NCBI GenBank assembly: GCA_023653785.1
Contig: JAMKCH010084986.1
Coordinates: 1 to 64,000 of the forward strand
DNA length: 64,000 nt
Direction: 5' to 3'
Source of the DNA: Ophioderma brevispina
Lineage: Eukaryota > Echinodermata > Ophiuroidea > Amphilepidida > Ophiodermatidae
Shown: piece after piece, positions 30,465 to 42,886 of the stretch
Position numbering within the stretch: position 1 is the stretch's first letter
Layout of the letters: each line of letters starts with the position of its first letter
The notes under the pieces: generated by a model
What the model was told of the DNA's origin: nothing
Database searches by the model: none
What the model saw: only the letters and a program-made list of their open reading frames with translations
Position numbers and translations under genes: made by a program

Positions 30465-30705
30465 GTGGGGGTTTGATGTGAGCGGGGCGGCTGATTGGGG
30501 GGGGTAGGGGGGGTGGGGGGGTGGTGAGATGAGTGAGCGGCCGGGGAGGGGGAAGTGGAGGGAGAGGGGGCGCAGGGGGGGGGGAGGAAATGTTAAAGGG
30601 GTGGAGGTGAAGGGGAATGGATGGGAGTGCGGGGGCGGGGAGAAGGAGAGCGAGAGGGGGGAGGGGGTAAGAGAGGAAAAGGGGGGGGGGGGAGAAGGGT
30701 TTTTA
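30465..30705 (+). repeat. G-rich purine tract (G-quadruplex potential)
   Basis: Several runs of 6-12 G alternate with GA-rich DNA. The long frame across it (30529-30972) encodes only Gly, Arg and Glu and is a composition artefact, not a gene. The tract could fold into G-quadruplexes on the + strand. Confidence 0.7.
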
Positions 30706-30779
30706 AACCTACTTTTTCCCTGGTCCGCCTACTTAACTAATATACACCCAACCTCATCTACTTTTCTTGTACCGCCTTC

Positions 30780-31380
30780 AGGTATGGCGAAAATTTTAGA
30801 CTCACGAATGCGAGTGGCATCAGCACCACAGACATTGACTATACTTTGTTCTCTGATCGCCTTGCATTCTTCGCTCTCGTTGGATGGCGGCCGCTTTGAT
30901 TCTCAATGCGTAATACTTGCAATTCCCATTTCGACGTTTTCTTTTCTCCCAGTTTCTCGTTTTGCACACTAACGCTCAAATAAGAGTGATGAAGGTGGTG
31001 CCAATTAGTAATGGAGAACATATGGGGGAGCTACGCAGTTGGATCAAGTTTGGGGGTGACGTCACTGCGCGCGTTAGGTTTTTGCACCCGAGAAACGCAC
31101 ACGTCGACCTTGGAATTTCATATTTACGCATTCGAACAAAGGCGGCGCAATCCCAACGTGAGCGAATGCAAAGTCGCATCATGACGAACAAAGTATAGTC
31201 CAGTCTGAGTGAGATGCCATCTGCATCTGGAGTCATAAGTGGTGCAATGTGAAGTGAGTACTGATTCTTTTAATATCCTTCTTCCAGTCAGTGACATCAG
31301 ATTTGTTGCAATGGTCGCACCAGTAATCGCACGCGTTGATGCAAGCGCTAACGTAGCCAGTGCGCGTATAAACCGGTGCA
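30780..31380. promoter_or_regulatory. CpG-containing stretch with a consensus CRE
   Basis: CpGs are clearly denser here than in flanking DNA (for example GACGTCACTGCGCGCG). TGACGTCA at 31057-31064 is a perfect cAMP-response element. No convincing exon follows on either strand, so a promoter is only a possibility; the open frames at 30917-31198 and 31124-31429 do not look like proteins I know. Confidence 0.3.
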
Positions 31381-31481
31381 AAAAATAAACTGGCAAAAAA
31401 CAACTGCCTACACTCATTGAACAAATCACTGACTCAAGGAAGTAAATGGTGTAGACACACTCAGTATTCCTTGTGGTTTTA
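31381..31481. repeat. Flank repeat F, left copy
   Basis: AACAACTGCCTA, TCACTGACTCAAG, AAATGGT and TATTCCTT occur in this order here and, in the same orientation, at 37188-37275. The two copies bracket the 31482-37186 region. Similarity is moderate with several indels. Confidence 0.6.
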
Positions 31482-33212
31482 TAATTATTACAACTTGTGG
31501 GTACTGGTCTACACCTGCTTTCCTTTAACTCATCTCATTAAATAATCATGACATAATCTTGTTAAAACATGCTTGTTATCTTATTGTGTGGTTTAATAAA
31601 TAGGTTGTTGTTGTTTTGGCAAATCCAAAAACAAACAAAGTTTTTTAATTTTAAACCTTTCAAGTTTATGTCACATTTTAATTTTTATTAGAGGATAATT
31701 TGATTCATTTTTAGAAAAATAAAATAAGTGCGTACTCTGAACAAATGAACCCTACATGCATCTGGTTTTATTAAATTCATGTGTTTTGGTTATCTTTGTA
31801 TGTTGGGGCAACCACATAAGACAGCGCGTGCGTATTACCGTGTCATACCATGCATGATGCGGTCGGATTTTCCTAGGGCAGTACCCGTATCGTACCTAGC
31901 ATGAGACACGGCACAGCACACCCCGTCAAAAATCCCTTACTATTCGCATCTAGTTTTGGTATCAATCCAGCCAGTCAGGCCCTGTAGGGCTTGCTGGGCA
32001 AGTTTCCCATCCCCGAGAACCGAACTAAGCTTAGATCCAATTTAGATAGGCACCGCAGGGGCAATAGCATTTACGGATCTAAAATGGTCGATTCTGGGCT
32101 TGTAATTCAGTATTTTGCAGCCTAAACCTAGCATAACAGATAAGACTTGCAGTAAAATCTATAATACATATATTTTAGATTTAGTCATGTTGGTTCTCTT
32201 AATTTACTGAATAAAAATTCATATATGACGATCGCTTGTGAGGGGTTTAAAATGCGTGGGTATTGCCGATAATCAAATCACCATTAAATTAGCCACCATT
32301 CTCCCAAAGAGAGAAAAGATGTCCAAATATACATTAGAACACAATTTCCCTTGATATTCACGTACACCTATGAACCCTAATATTAATATAGGGTCCTCTG
32401 TGTCAAACTGCCTCTTTTCAGAGCCACCTGAACTTTCTTCTCTGAGTGATTTTGGCAATATACCACGATTAAACAACCCCTCCCCCCAACCACAGATTGT
32501 CAATATATAATTTATTCCGTAATTATTAAGTAACCAACATGCATATTAAATAATGTTATTATAGATTTTTACATGGCAATTCTTATCTATTAGATAGGTT
32601 AGGCCTGCAAAACTGAATTTCCAAGCCCGATCCGACCGTTGAGATCCTACATGCTTTTGCCCTGCGGGCCTATCTAAATGGATCCTAGAGCTTAGTTCGG
32701 TGCTCGAGATGGGACTTGCCACCAGCAGCCCTCCCGGGCCTGACTGGCCTTATTGATACCCAAACTGATGCGATAGTACGGGGATTTTGACGGGCGCGCT
32801 GCGCCGTGTCCTCATCTAGGTACGATACGGGGTCCTGCCCTAGGAAAATCCGCCGTATCATGCAGGTATTACACTGTAATACGCACACCCGCGCTGTCCT
32901 CATTGTGTGTTTCAAATTACAAGATTAACCACCACACATGAATTTTAATAGAATAATGCATTTAGGTCATCTTGTTTCAGCGACCATTCATATTTATTTT
33001 TCTAAAATGAATCAATTCATCCTCTAAGAAAAATTAAATGTGACTAAATGTAAGGTTTAAAACCATGTAAAAGACTCTTATGGGTCTACACACACCTATG
33101 TGTGTTATACACCACACATAATAAAGAATGTTTTTAACAAGATTATGCAATGATATTTATGGATGAGTTTAAGGAAAGAGGTTTTAGACCAGTCCCCCTA
33201 TTTTTAATAATT
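31482..33212. mobile_element. ~1.73 kb near-palindromic foldback element
   Basis: The left arm reads GGTCTACACCTGCTTTCC, GCGCGTGCGTATTACCGTG, CGGATTTTCCTAGGGCAG, CCGAACTAAGCTTAGATCC, CATGTTGGTT. The right arm shows the same items as complements in reverse order (ending GAAAGAGGTTTTAGACC). Each arm is about 770 bp and the central non-matching part is under 200 bp (about 32280-32450). No transposase frame is seen. Outer ends fall at TAATTATTA and TTTTTAATAATT. This size of palindrome would form a long hairpin in single strands. Confidence 0.85.
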
Positions 33213-34350
33213 TTGGTAGTTTTTATCCCGAAAATGTTCCGCATTTTTGTGCGGATAGGTTGCCGCGGTCTTGTTTAGGTATGGCATCTATATTTTTCTG
33301 GGAAAATTATATTTTTTGGAGATTTAGCTGTCCATCCTCGCCCAATTTTCACATCATTAATGTCGTACAATCAATCTTGGTTCCTTCCTATCATTGACAT
33401 GAAAAAAAAGCAAATATTTCACGGTCATGATAAGATTAAACATTTCTCAGCATTTTAAAGCCCAAATCTAAGAAAAATGGCTTTTTGCCCATTCAGCTTT
33501 AAGTCAAGATTAACAAGGGCATGTGAAATTAAACACCCAATCAGACTCGACTATTACTCTTAGGTGGAAGCTACCAGACGATCTCACAAAATACGCTTCA
33601 CTTTCTCATATCATCAATTAAACGATTGATCAAATATGATCAGGGGTTTGAAATTGAAACTATAATTTCATTATTATCTCTTACCCACACGTCAGCATAG
33701 GCCCTACTTTAAATCTTTAATTACAAGAGAAGAACGAAGAATTACTTATTCCAACGATAATTACAAAACTTCTTTCCGTCTAAAATCTCTGAACTCACAA
33801 TTGTGTAAATGAATAGGCCTACAACTAATTCAGTTCAACTGAGATTATAATTATCTCTTTACAATACAGGTTTTTATAAAGAAAAAAAAACCTGGCAGTA
33901 AGCAACTGATGACGGAATGATTCCGAAACTGCGTCTTGCTAATACCTGCTTAGCGTATTACAGAATGTTCCATCTATAGAAATTCATTCAACCTTTTTCT
34001 TTTGTTCTTGCAATGGTTCTTCAACATGCACCAAGACTAGAACTGTGAACCTAAATCATCTTTACCTATCTAATACAATCGTTTTCCTACCAATTTAAAA
34101 TTAATAAACAGAAGGGGGTCGAATAGGCCTATCATTTTATATTTTTAAATTAATTAATTATTTATATAAAAGCATTAATCTTGATCTTGTGCAGGGTTTC
34201 TCTATGACTATAAAATCGAATATATCAAAAGTGTGTCTGACCTTTGGAAGATGTATATACAGGCGATAGCCTATCTTTTATATTTTAATTAATGAAACTG
34301 ATTTACAATCTATAAAACAGAAAAGGGGTTTGAAATTTTTTTGGAATGGT
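33213..34350. other. No recognisable feature
   Basis: AT-rich unique-looking DNA. 33890-33970 includes an imperfect GCTAATACCTGCTTAGCGTATTAC palindrome. No exon, RNA gene or repeat match to the rest of the window was found. Confidence 0.5.
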
Positions 34351-35100
34351 TTATAATATTTATCTCCTTGTTTTTTTTTTTCTTCTTTGTCATATAGAGT
34401 GTTGCTCTGAGAAAGAATCCCGTTCGCACCCATAACCCTTCCACAACCACAATACTCCCCCCTCCCCAATTCTTTTTTTTCCTCACCACCACCCATGCGT
34501 CCTATTTTGTTCCCCCTCTCTCGTTCTTTTCCGTTCCTTTCTCCGTCCTCCCATGCGTCTCCTTCCACTTATGTTTTCTCTTTCCTTCTTCTTTCCCAAT
34601 CTAAAAACTCCTCTTGATTATTGCATCATTTACCTTAACTGAATAAATGGCAATCATTATAAAAGTAGAAGGATGAAATTTTTAGTTATAAATACGTATA
34701 AAAGGGGTAAATTCAGCATAACTTAAAAATACCGAAGAATTCACACATCGCCCACTATTCACCCAATCCCCGCTTCCCTTGTTCTCGCGCTTCCGGCGTA
34801 CCTCTCTCTCTTACCCTCCCCCCGCTTCCCTCCTCCCCTTTTCCCCTCGCCGCCCCCACAGCCGGAAGGCCCCTCTTTTTCTCTCGCGTTTCTCTTTATC
34901 TCGGTGGGAGATAGTACGGGGAGCTGAGTGAGGGGTTGACCATAATGAGAATAGACTTCCTCGTCTTGAGGAGGTAATGGAGGGGGTCAGGTATTGATGG
35001 AGACCACCCCTCCGCCCGATTCACCGTCCCTACCTTTCCCCTCCGCCCACTTTTCGTTTCTTTCCCTCCTTGTTTCTCTTCCCTGCTGTACTGGTACGTG
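34350..35100. repeat. Pyrimidine-rich low-complexity DNA
   Basis: C/T-rich tracts at 34366-34384, 34445-34600, 34790-34890 and 35010-35085 (strings like CCCTCCCCCCGCTTCCC). They mirror in composition the purine tract at 30465-30705 on the opposite side of the palindrome, though the sequences do not align as an inverted repeat by eye. Open frames here are compositional. Confidence 0.6.
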
Positions 35101-36149
35101 TATCTACTGGGTTGTGCTCAATGCCTCGGGATGTCTACCTTCGTTCCTCCTCTCAGCAACAGAGTTCATCACGTCAAAGCTGCTGCGATCCGTAAATGGA
35201 CCAAGCAGCATTGAATCGAGAGTAACTGCTTATCCAATCATCCTACAATTCCTAAATAAAGTTCGCTGATTGTTAAAAATGAAAAACGGAACTGTTCTCG
35301 CTAGGATCCAGTATTAAACAAACGGAAAAGGCGACTGATTTCCATATCGATGTACTTTATTGTGTCACATTGAAGCTGAAATTACAACACGAGTGGCGAG
35401 AAAGACATTTTCATTTCACGCGGCGAGATTCCCAAACCGCGACCCTGAATTTGCAAGGTTGAAAAATATCTCACATCTAAAGGCTGGAATGTCTGAACCC
35501 CGGAATGGCTAAGTTGGACAATAACGGCGATAAGATTTTCGAAGGGGACTCGTCCAAGATTAAACTCAAAGCCCACAGCTCTTACTTAACTAAGAAGGTC
35601 AAGGTTTCCTTCCCTCTTATACTTCTTCTTTTTCGCCACCCGCCCACTCCTCACACTCCTTCCCATCTTTTTTTCTTCATTTTGAATGCAGTGGAATCTA
35701 AATGCAGGCCGCCCAATGAACTTTTCCGGCAGGTTGCACGCCGTGGTCGCGGTCCGTCTATCGACCCGTTGACATTACTCTACTACAATTCTACTGCCAT
35801 ACCTCCCCCTCCTGCCGCACCCCCCTCCAAGATTTGACTTTCCCTATGTGCAACACCACTACTTCTTCTTTAGCAACCCTCCTCACACTCTTGTAAACTC
35901 TTTTGTCTTGGTTGCTTTCTACAACGCTTTTTGGGTTCTGGAGAGGTAGTGAGATGGTTAGAGGGAGAATATGGAAGATTGGTGTACATTGTTTAGGCAT
36001 CATTGGGGACGTTTAGGGGCTTACGATAAGGGGGGGGTGGGGCCGAGCTGATCTGGGTAGAGTGACTATTGTCTTGAAGGGTGGTGAACTAGTTCAGGTT
36101 ATCTCTGTGTGACGTGTGTCAACTACTGCCACACGGCTCTTTTTCATAG
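35101..36149. other. No confident feature
   Basis: The frame at 35505-35837 opens with MAKLDNNGDKIFEGDSSKI, which is protein-like for about 35 codons and then turns into low-complexity proline-rich sequence. No start context or splice site supports an exon. The rest is unremarkable, with pyrimidine-rich patches. Confidence 0.35.
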
Positions 36150-37186
36150 CCACCATTTCTTCCAAAGAGAGAATAAGATTGTCACAAATTAATACAATTA
36201 AAACACAATTCCCCTTGAGATTCGGCTTACCCATGAATCTCCTATATTATATATTAAGGGGCATCTGTGTCAAACGGCTCTTTTCAGAGCCCCCGAATCT
36301 TCTCTTATTCTATGGGAGTGATTATATGGCAATAACACGCTTCTAACCCCTCAACACTAGATTCGCTCAATATATTCATTATATTCAGTAATTAATTAAG
36401 ATAACCACATGCATAAATCTAAAATAAATTGTATTATAGATTTTAACAATGCAAGTCTTATCTTTATTATGATAGGTTTAGCCTGCAAATACTTGAATTT
36501 ACAAAAACAAGCCCAGAATCCGACCATTTAGAAAAAATCCGTACATGCTTTTTGCCCTGCGGCTATCTACATTGGATCTAGAGCTAGTTCGGTTCTCGGG
36601 GATGAAACTGCCACCAGCACCCTACCCGGTCCCTGACTGTGGGCTTGAATTGATAACCCAAAAACGAACTAGAAAAATTTCATAGGGTGGGGGAGTGGCA
36701 ATAACTTTGACCTGAGTCTTGCTTATTGTTTTTTTTTTTTTTTTTTTTTTCCCTGTCTCACTTCTCCTTTTCTCCTCTATTTCCATCTACTTTTCCTGCC
36801 CTAGGAAAATCCGACCGTATCATGCAGGGTATGACTACGGTAATACGCCCCGCGCTGTCCTCCAAAAATTGTGGTATTCAAAATTAAAAATAACCACCAC
36901 AACACATGAATTTAATAAAACCGAATGCATGTAGGGTTCACATCTTTGTTCAGAGTAGCCATTCATTTTTATTTTTCTAAAATGAATCAAATTCATCGCT
37001 AGAAAAATTAAAATGTGACATAAATTAAGTTTTAAAACATGTAAAAAATTGAATCTTATTAGGTCTAACACACACCTATGTATTATACACCACACAATAA
37101 GTACAACATTTTTAACAAATAGTCATTATTTTATATGAGATGAGTTAAAGGAAGTAGGTTAACCGTACCACATATTTTTAATAATA
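36150..37186. mobile_element. Third copy of the palindrome arm (centre plus right arm)
   Basis: Starts with TAGCCACCATTTCTTCCAAA, matching the centre of 31482-33212, and continues through the right-arm items in the same orientation: AACCACATGCAT, TTTGCCCTGCGG, TTCGGTTCTCGGGGATG, GCCCTAGGAAAATCCGACCG, CACACACCTATGT, and the terminus TATTTTTAATAAT at 37171. A 24-T run and pyrimidine-rich insert lies at about 36695-36800. With the left arm at 31482 it forms a pair of long inverted repeats some 5.7 kb apart. Confidence 0.8.
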
Positions 37187-37187
37187 A

Positions 37188-37275
37188 AATAACCTGCAAA
37201 ACAACTGCCTAAAGGGTTTGACTCACTGACTCAAGAAGGAAATGGTATAGCAACTTCATTATTCCTTTTATTACG
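37188..37275. repeat. Flank repeat F, right copy
   Basis: AAACAACTGCCTAAAGG, CACTGACTCAAGAAGG, AAATGGTATAG and TTATTCCTT match 31381-31481 in the same orientation. It abuts the outer end of the third arm copy just as the left copy abuts the first arm. Confidence 0.6.
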
Positions 37276-39055
37276 TCCTTTAAGAATGTAAAATATTTCT
37301 GTATTTGGACACCTAAAACATGATTCTTTCATACTGTACATCTTAGATGCCGTAAGCACGCATGGTTATTTTTACAATTAATATTTGGAAATTCTAGTTG
37401 AGCAAAAAGTTCTTGTAACCTCATAGTCCGTAGCTTATTACAAAAGAAACGCTTTCTGCTTAACGGGTTACATCCTGAAGAATTGTATCTGTAAACGCGT
37501 TCGTTTGAGTGATTATCCTTGTAACAATTTACTTTGTGGAGATTGATTGTTATTTAAAAGATTCGTTCAGGATATTTTAAATTTCCCTTATATTGATTTA
37601 TATGGATGTTGTAAATAGAACTTTGGTTATTTTGTGACATATTTTAATGTCTCAATCTTTATAATCCTGGTCTTGTACCATCTGTAACAATCTTTTGAAA
37701 TTGGTGAATCATCCTGATTTCCACATATGACAAACCAATGGGTCCAAACTTACCTACCTAACCAAACAGACTACCTAACTTATGAGATTATAGTTGGGTC
37801 ACTTGGATCATTCCTGACCATGGTAGAGCGTATCATTCTCAGTGGATTGTCTTCTGTGAAGTTTAATGAACAAAGTAGTGGGGGTGCCCCTCGTGAAATC
37901 GTGGGCGGAATCCAGGAGGGGAACATTCGTAATACAGGGGTCAAAATTAAAAATGTTGGATTGCTGTAAAAAGGTAACAAAGTTTAGTCGGCTGAGCATG
38001 ACTCCTCTTATGTATAATTTATCAAATGCCATTACCTTAATCAATGGAGGAGTCATGCCAAATAGGTGGTAACTGTTGACAAAATTTTTGTCTCACCTTC
38101 TTCCATAATTTCATGCTTCATGCGATAAATATACCAATTCCCCTTAAAGATTCCTTAGAGTGTTATCACACAGATAGTCGTAAATATCTTCATAAACTTT
38201 TTATGAAGTGATATTTAAATTTTCAAGACTTGTACTAAGATTCTGACCAGTGGCAAGTCCTATTTTTGTATTGCCAGTGCTTAATGAAAGCTTTTTAGCT
38301 TGTATTTAAAATTGGATATTACTGGTTGCTAAAGGTGGAATAGGTTGGCGACGCACGTGTTATAGAAAGTGAGGTGACCATGTTGTCAGTGTTTCGAAAT
38401 TTGAAGGCTACACAAAACTGTCATAGCAATAACATTTTTGGGACTTCACATCTAGACTGTTAAAGGCATACTGTTAAAGAAACGTCTGCGAAGTCCCAAT
38501 TATTGGGACAACTAAGTTTTTGTCTTGTTACAATGATTAAAAAGGTATAGTTTGACACACCCTCACTACAAAAAAAAAAAAAAACGTCATGGTTGTGGGT
38601 GTAAGACCAAAATTCAAATGTCAAAAGGTCACACCACAGGTTACACCTTTAAATATTGCACTGATTCTTTAAAATTGTCTAAAATTGTTAACCTTCCACA
38701 GGATTGCAGCAAAGTAGTTGGCACCTCTTTGTATTTGTTATCGAGATTATGACAACAGGTCAATGTCATTGACCTCTATTGATCGAGTATTTTTAAAAAT
38801 TTAGACAGTGCAAATATTTTTTTGTAGCAGTTTGGGAAAGATGAACAATTTGAGCCATTTTTTAAAGGTTTAACTTTTGGTGATGACCTTGGACGATTTT
38901 TGTGTTATATTCCAACTTACCCAGAGGGTGTTTTGATCAATTTCATTATGCTGCCACAAAATGTGCCTATTCCGCACTGTACTAAACACATTTCATAACT
39001 TAAGGATAAAGTGTTCCAAATTTAAACCACAGATATTTCCTTCATCTAAAAATTC
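37276..39055. other. No recognisable gene; one strong small hairpin
   Basis: GCATGACTCCTC (37996-38007) and GAGGAGTCATGC (38047-38058) are perfect 12 bp complements around a 39 bp loop. An A15 run lies at about 38570. Open frames at 37727-37969 and 38552-38752 do not resemble known proteins. Confidence 0.4.
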
Positions 39056-39059
39056 CCAA

Positions 39060-39190
39060 GTACTACGCTTTGTGGGCTAAATGAGCGTTAAAGTTGGGGT
39101 TTTTTATGTGTTAATAGGATTTTTGTGGGATCACATGACCCCTATTGAGGTGTTTCCCAAAACTGGTGCATTGTTGGATTGACCAAAACA
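39060..39190. repeat. Dispersed repeat, inverted relative to 57830-57965
   Basis: Contains CTTTGTGGGCTAAATGA, AATAGGATTTTTGTGGGATC, ACATGACCCCTATTGAGGTG and AAACTGGTGCATT. The reverse complement of 57830-57965 shows the same items in the same order. Class unknown; no terminal repeats found. Confidence 0.65.
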
Positions 39191-41265
39191 CCCTGTCCAT
39201 TACCTACGGTGTAAGTAGTACAAACTATACTTTCTACTCTTACTTCCTACATTCTTCCTCTTGCTCCTTGCTAGCGAGTCCAGACATCTTCTGTCAATTT
39301 TCTTCTCTTCTTCATCCATAATAACCTGCCCTGATTTGATATGGCAGCTTTACATGATAAACAGAGCTAACAGGCACTGTTGACAGAAAAGAAGTCATGT
39401 GTATCAACATTTAATTTCCAACAAAAAGTTCACTCTCATTCATATTGCCCACTTTTCTCACAACTTCCGCACCATTGAAAACTAGTGACCCTCAGATTTG
39501 TTCAAAATTTTTGGCATGGTGTAATATACAATAGCCTCACCAAAATGATTAAACCAAATCACCACCCTTATGGTAAACAAAACGGTTTTTTTTATATAAA
39601 ATCTCCGGCAACATTTATTCAGCAGATCCGGAATGGTGTTACCACAATAAACACACACCAGAGTTGATTCTCAGGGCATACACCTTGTTGACCGGTCTGT
39701 GATTGTTGTGGTTTAATACAATGAGTACTGTCTAGATGATGTAATATACAGATTTGTTGATTAGATTTCAAAAACTCGCACCTACAAATTTAATACCTGA
39801 TGGCTTAGCACCCTTATTACTGTCCCGTATCTATTTTGTGGATGTTATTTTTATGTGTAAAATTATACTTCAATGGCCTAGACTATCATTTGCAAATTTA
39901 ATTTGCCATATTTTGTAAATGTCCAGGGCTATTGTTTGTCATTAAAAATATTTCAAATTACACAACATCATTGTCTGCATACATCATATATTGTCTTTTT
40001 CACATCAGTGGTACTTGGGTACCCTTGGGTCAAAATTTAAAAGTAACTTTTTTTATTTGGTTATTTTCACTAAAAAAGTACTCACAAATGATCAAATTTT
40101 GAATTTGTTACTGTTTTTGGAGCTTATCTATTTTGCAAAATCGGTGTAATTTTGGAAATAGTGTGGCATATGGGTAATTGAGCAAAAATCATTTTTTGTG
40201 AAATCATTTTTCCAAAATTGTAACTTAATTTTCAGCAAAATAGATACTATTTAATTCAAAGTATATGTAGTTCAAAATTTACACTGCTTTTACTGTCCTT
40301 GGTTGAATTCATAAATATTTGAAAGGGAAGAGCAATTTTTGACGGAAGTCATATCAACTCACAATATTTAATTTTTAAATATGTTTTCATGATCCAATCC
40401 CCATCATGCTCCCTGTACTATCTCTTCAAGGATGGTTACTTCCTGACCAAATTGCAGAACCAATGTAAATTCTTAACAAAGCTTGAACTTTACACTTGCA
40501 GTTGTTTCGAAGTGACAGTTAACTTGTTAACATGTTTCGAAGATGACAAAGATTGTTCCCATGGCTGTTTGTGATAATAATTGAGAAACTGACCAATTTG
40601 CATTGCAACAACATAATCATTCATTCGAATTATAAGGGATACCAATAGACTTCGCAAGGTGTCCACACATACAAAATTCTAAGGTGAATATAATGTATAA
40701 TTACGTATTATCTATGTTTCAGGAACTAACATTTGTTGTAAAAATTACATCCACTGATACTCCTTTGAGGGGGGGGGTGAAAGTTCTTCAAATGTTACTT
40801 CCTTAACAAATTACACTTTGGTTAAAAAGATTTTCATGTTAAAATTTTAGAACTTTGCAAATACACAGTCGTTTAGGAGGTACAGATTTTCACAAATCTT
40901 TTCATGACCTGTGTGATTTAAGAACACATGCTGTTTATAATTTTTGCATTTTAAACAAGCTTTATTCCTTCTATTTAACAAAGGAAGAATTCCTTTAGGT
41001 TGACAAGAAAGCAATGCAGGACACTTGTAATTACGAGTTTGCAGGCCTACTGAACACTAATATCAAAATCAGAAAAAGCACTTGGTGTGCTCACTGTTCC
41101 GCGCATTGTTTAAAGGAACAAGAGGGCTAAAAACATAACATTGGCACTAAAAACACAACCTTTTGTGTGACGCTATTTACATGCATGATTTGGTGAAAAA
41201 AATATCATTTTTGTAGGGCCATGATTTGTAAAAAATATCATTTTGGATGCACCTTTTGTTTACAC
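39191..41265. other. No recognisable feature
   Basis: AT-rich DNA with short homopolymer runs (G8 at 40773). AAAAAATATCATTTT occurs twice at about 41203 and 41235. No gene, exon or repeat match was found. Confidence 0.5.
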
Positions 41266-41269
41266 AAAT

Positions 41270-42712
41270 AGTTTAGTGGTAGAAAGGGGTCTCATGCCCC
41301 CTTAAATTAATTTTCTAATCGATGTCTCTCTATCAGAAAAAATGCAATAGAAACATTAGCTCTGTTAAAAATTTTTTCAAAAATTGTCCCACGTGCCACT
41401 TCTAGGTAAATCTATCTTTCAAATTAGGATTGGCATTACAAAAAAAATATAGTTTTCACCGTATCTCAACAACAAGAAACAAATCATTCTTCTAGAGCCA
41501 TTAGACCGCTTGCCATTCATTTTGTATGTTGTTTTGCTTCGGGATCCCAGATGGCAGCCAACATGCCGCCTCAAAATCTACAAAGTAGACAAGTGCTAAA
41601 TTCCTGTTTTATTGTCGTATAGTCATAAAATGAGAAAATACATTACGGAATATATGTCTTTGACCATTATAAACTCATATCTGCTGTTTTGCCTAGTGAG
41701 TATATTTAACATTCAATATGGGCTGCCATTTTCGCCTTCACTAAAATGTGTTTAACACTTCAGATTTACCTATAATTGTCCCCAACATTAGGATTGAAAA
41801 TTGAATTAAGTATGAGATAAATATGCGTTTGACCATTATAAACACACAGCTGGCAATTATGTTTGTAAAATTTAAAGATTGCTGTCAAATGGCACATTCA
41901 AGAATTTAAACCATAAAAATTACCCTTTTTTTCATAATCTAGACATAGCACCCATAACAATAATAAAGTGCAAAAATATGTCTTAATATATTAGTTACCC
42001 CTATATCTGCTATTTTTGTTCCAGGAGTATTTTCTTAATTCAGATGTCGTCTAATACGCTTCTTTTCCAAGATTTGGAACTCGTGATATTAGCCGCCATC
42101 TTCATTTTCAATGTTAACCAAACAAAATACCAGCTTTGGTTTTAATAATTGTCACAGCGCCATTTCTCAATACTTTAATTCACATTTTCATCCTATTTGG
42201 GGGACATATAAGGTAATTTCTAAGTTTTAACACATTTTGAAGCAGACAACTTGGCCGCCATATGAATTTTAAATATACTCCTAAGCAAAACAGGCAGATA
42301 TGAGTTTCTAATGGTCGAAGACATATATTCCTTAATTATTTTTCTCATTTTAGGACTATACGACTAAATAACAGGCATTTATGCACGTTTAAAAAAAAAA
42401 TTTTTGAAGATCTTTGGAGGCGGCCATGTTTGGCTACCATCTTGGCTACGAGCAAAACAACATACAAATTTCATGGCAAGCGTCTTAATGGCTCTAGAAG
42501 AACCATTTTTGTTTCTGTTGTTGAGATACTGTGAAACTATATTTTTCTGTAATGGCGTCCTAATTGCATAAATTTACCTAAAAATGGCACGTGTGACAAT
42601 TTTTGAATTTTTTTAACATAGCTATCGGTTTCTAACCATTTTTTTCTGAATAGAACATTGATTAGAAATTGATTTCAGGGGAGTGCATGAGACCCCCTTC
42701 TACCACTAAACT
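41270..42712. mobile_element. 1.44 kb near-complete palindrome
   Basis: Starts AGTTTAGTGGTAGAAAGGGG and ends with the complement CCCCCTTCTACCACTAAACT. Internally, GTATCTCAACAACA / TGTTGTTGAGATAC, TAGAGCCATTAGAC / GTCTTAATGGCTCTAG, CATATCTGCTGTTTTGC / GCAAAACAGGCAGATATG and AAAATGTGTTTAACACTT / AGTTTTAACACATTTT pair in order, so matching arms reach close to the centre near 41990. No target duplication was found. Several ATGGCGGC-type motifs (YY1-like) lie within, including a perfect one at 42092-42102. There is no coding frame. Confidence 0.88.
42092..42102 (-). promoter_or_regulatory. Perfect YY1-type motif inside the palindrome
   Basis: GCCGCCATCTT reads AAGATGGCGGC on the minus strand, the YY1 consensus. 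Imperfect relatives lie at about 41549, 41726, 42252, 42421 and 42436, and in the neighbouring element at 43022 and 43738. Activity is not shown. Confidence 0.5.
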
Positions 42713-42886
42713 AAAATGAGAAAGGTTTATAATTCTCATCCGCAAGAACCATTAGAACTTATAATTGTCAGATTTTACAGTGTCTTTTTTCCATTTCAAG
42801 CTCATTTTCATTAATGTTTTCATTTCTGATTCCAGTTTTGGTTGAGTCCTTTATTTAAAATCATAGCCAGATTACCATTTTCATAG

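Noticed and set aside
30529..30972. 147-codon frame on the + strand
   Set aside because: Its first half is Gly/Arg/Glu from a G-rich purine tract; open because of composition, with no exon signals.
34278..34568. Gly/Lys-rich minus-strand frames
   Set aside because: Shadow of the C/T-rich tract; no protein features.
35505..35620. EF-hand-like DNNGDKIFE segment
   Set aside because: A single short resemblance to a calcium-loop without the flanking helices or a splice border; most likely chance.
35640..35837. Proline-rich frame near 35.8 kb
   Set aside because: Derives from pyrimidine-rich low-complexity DNA.
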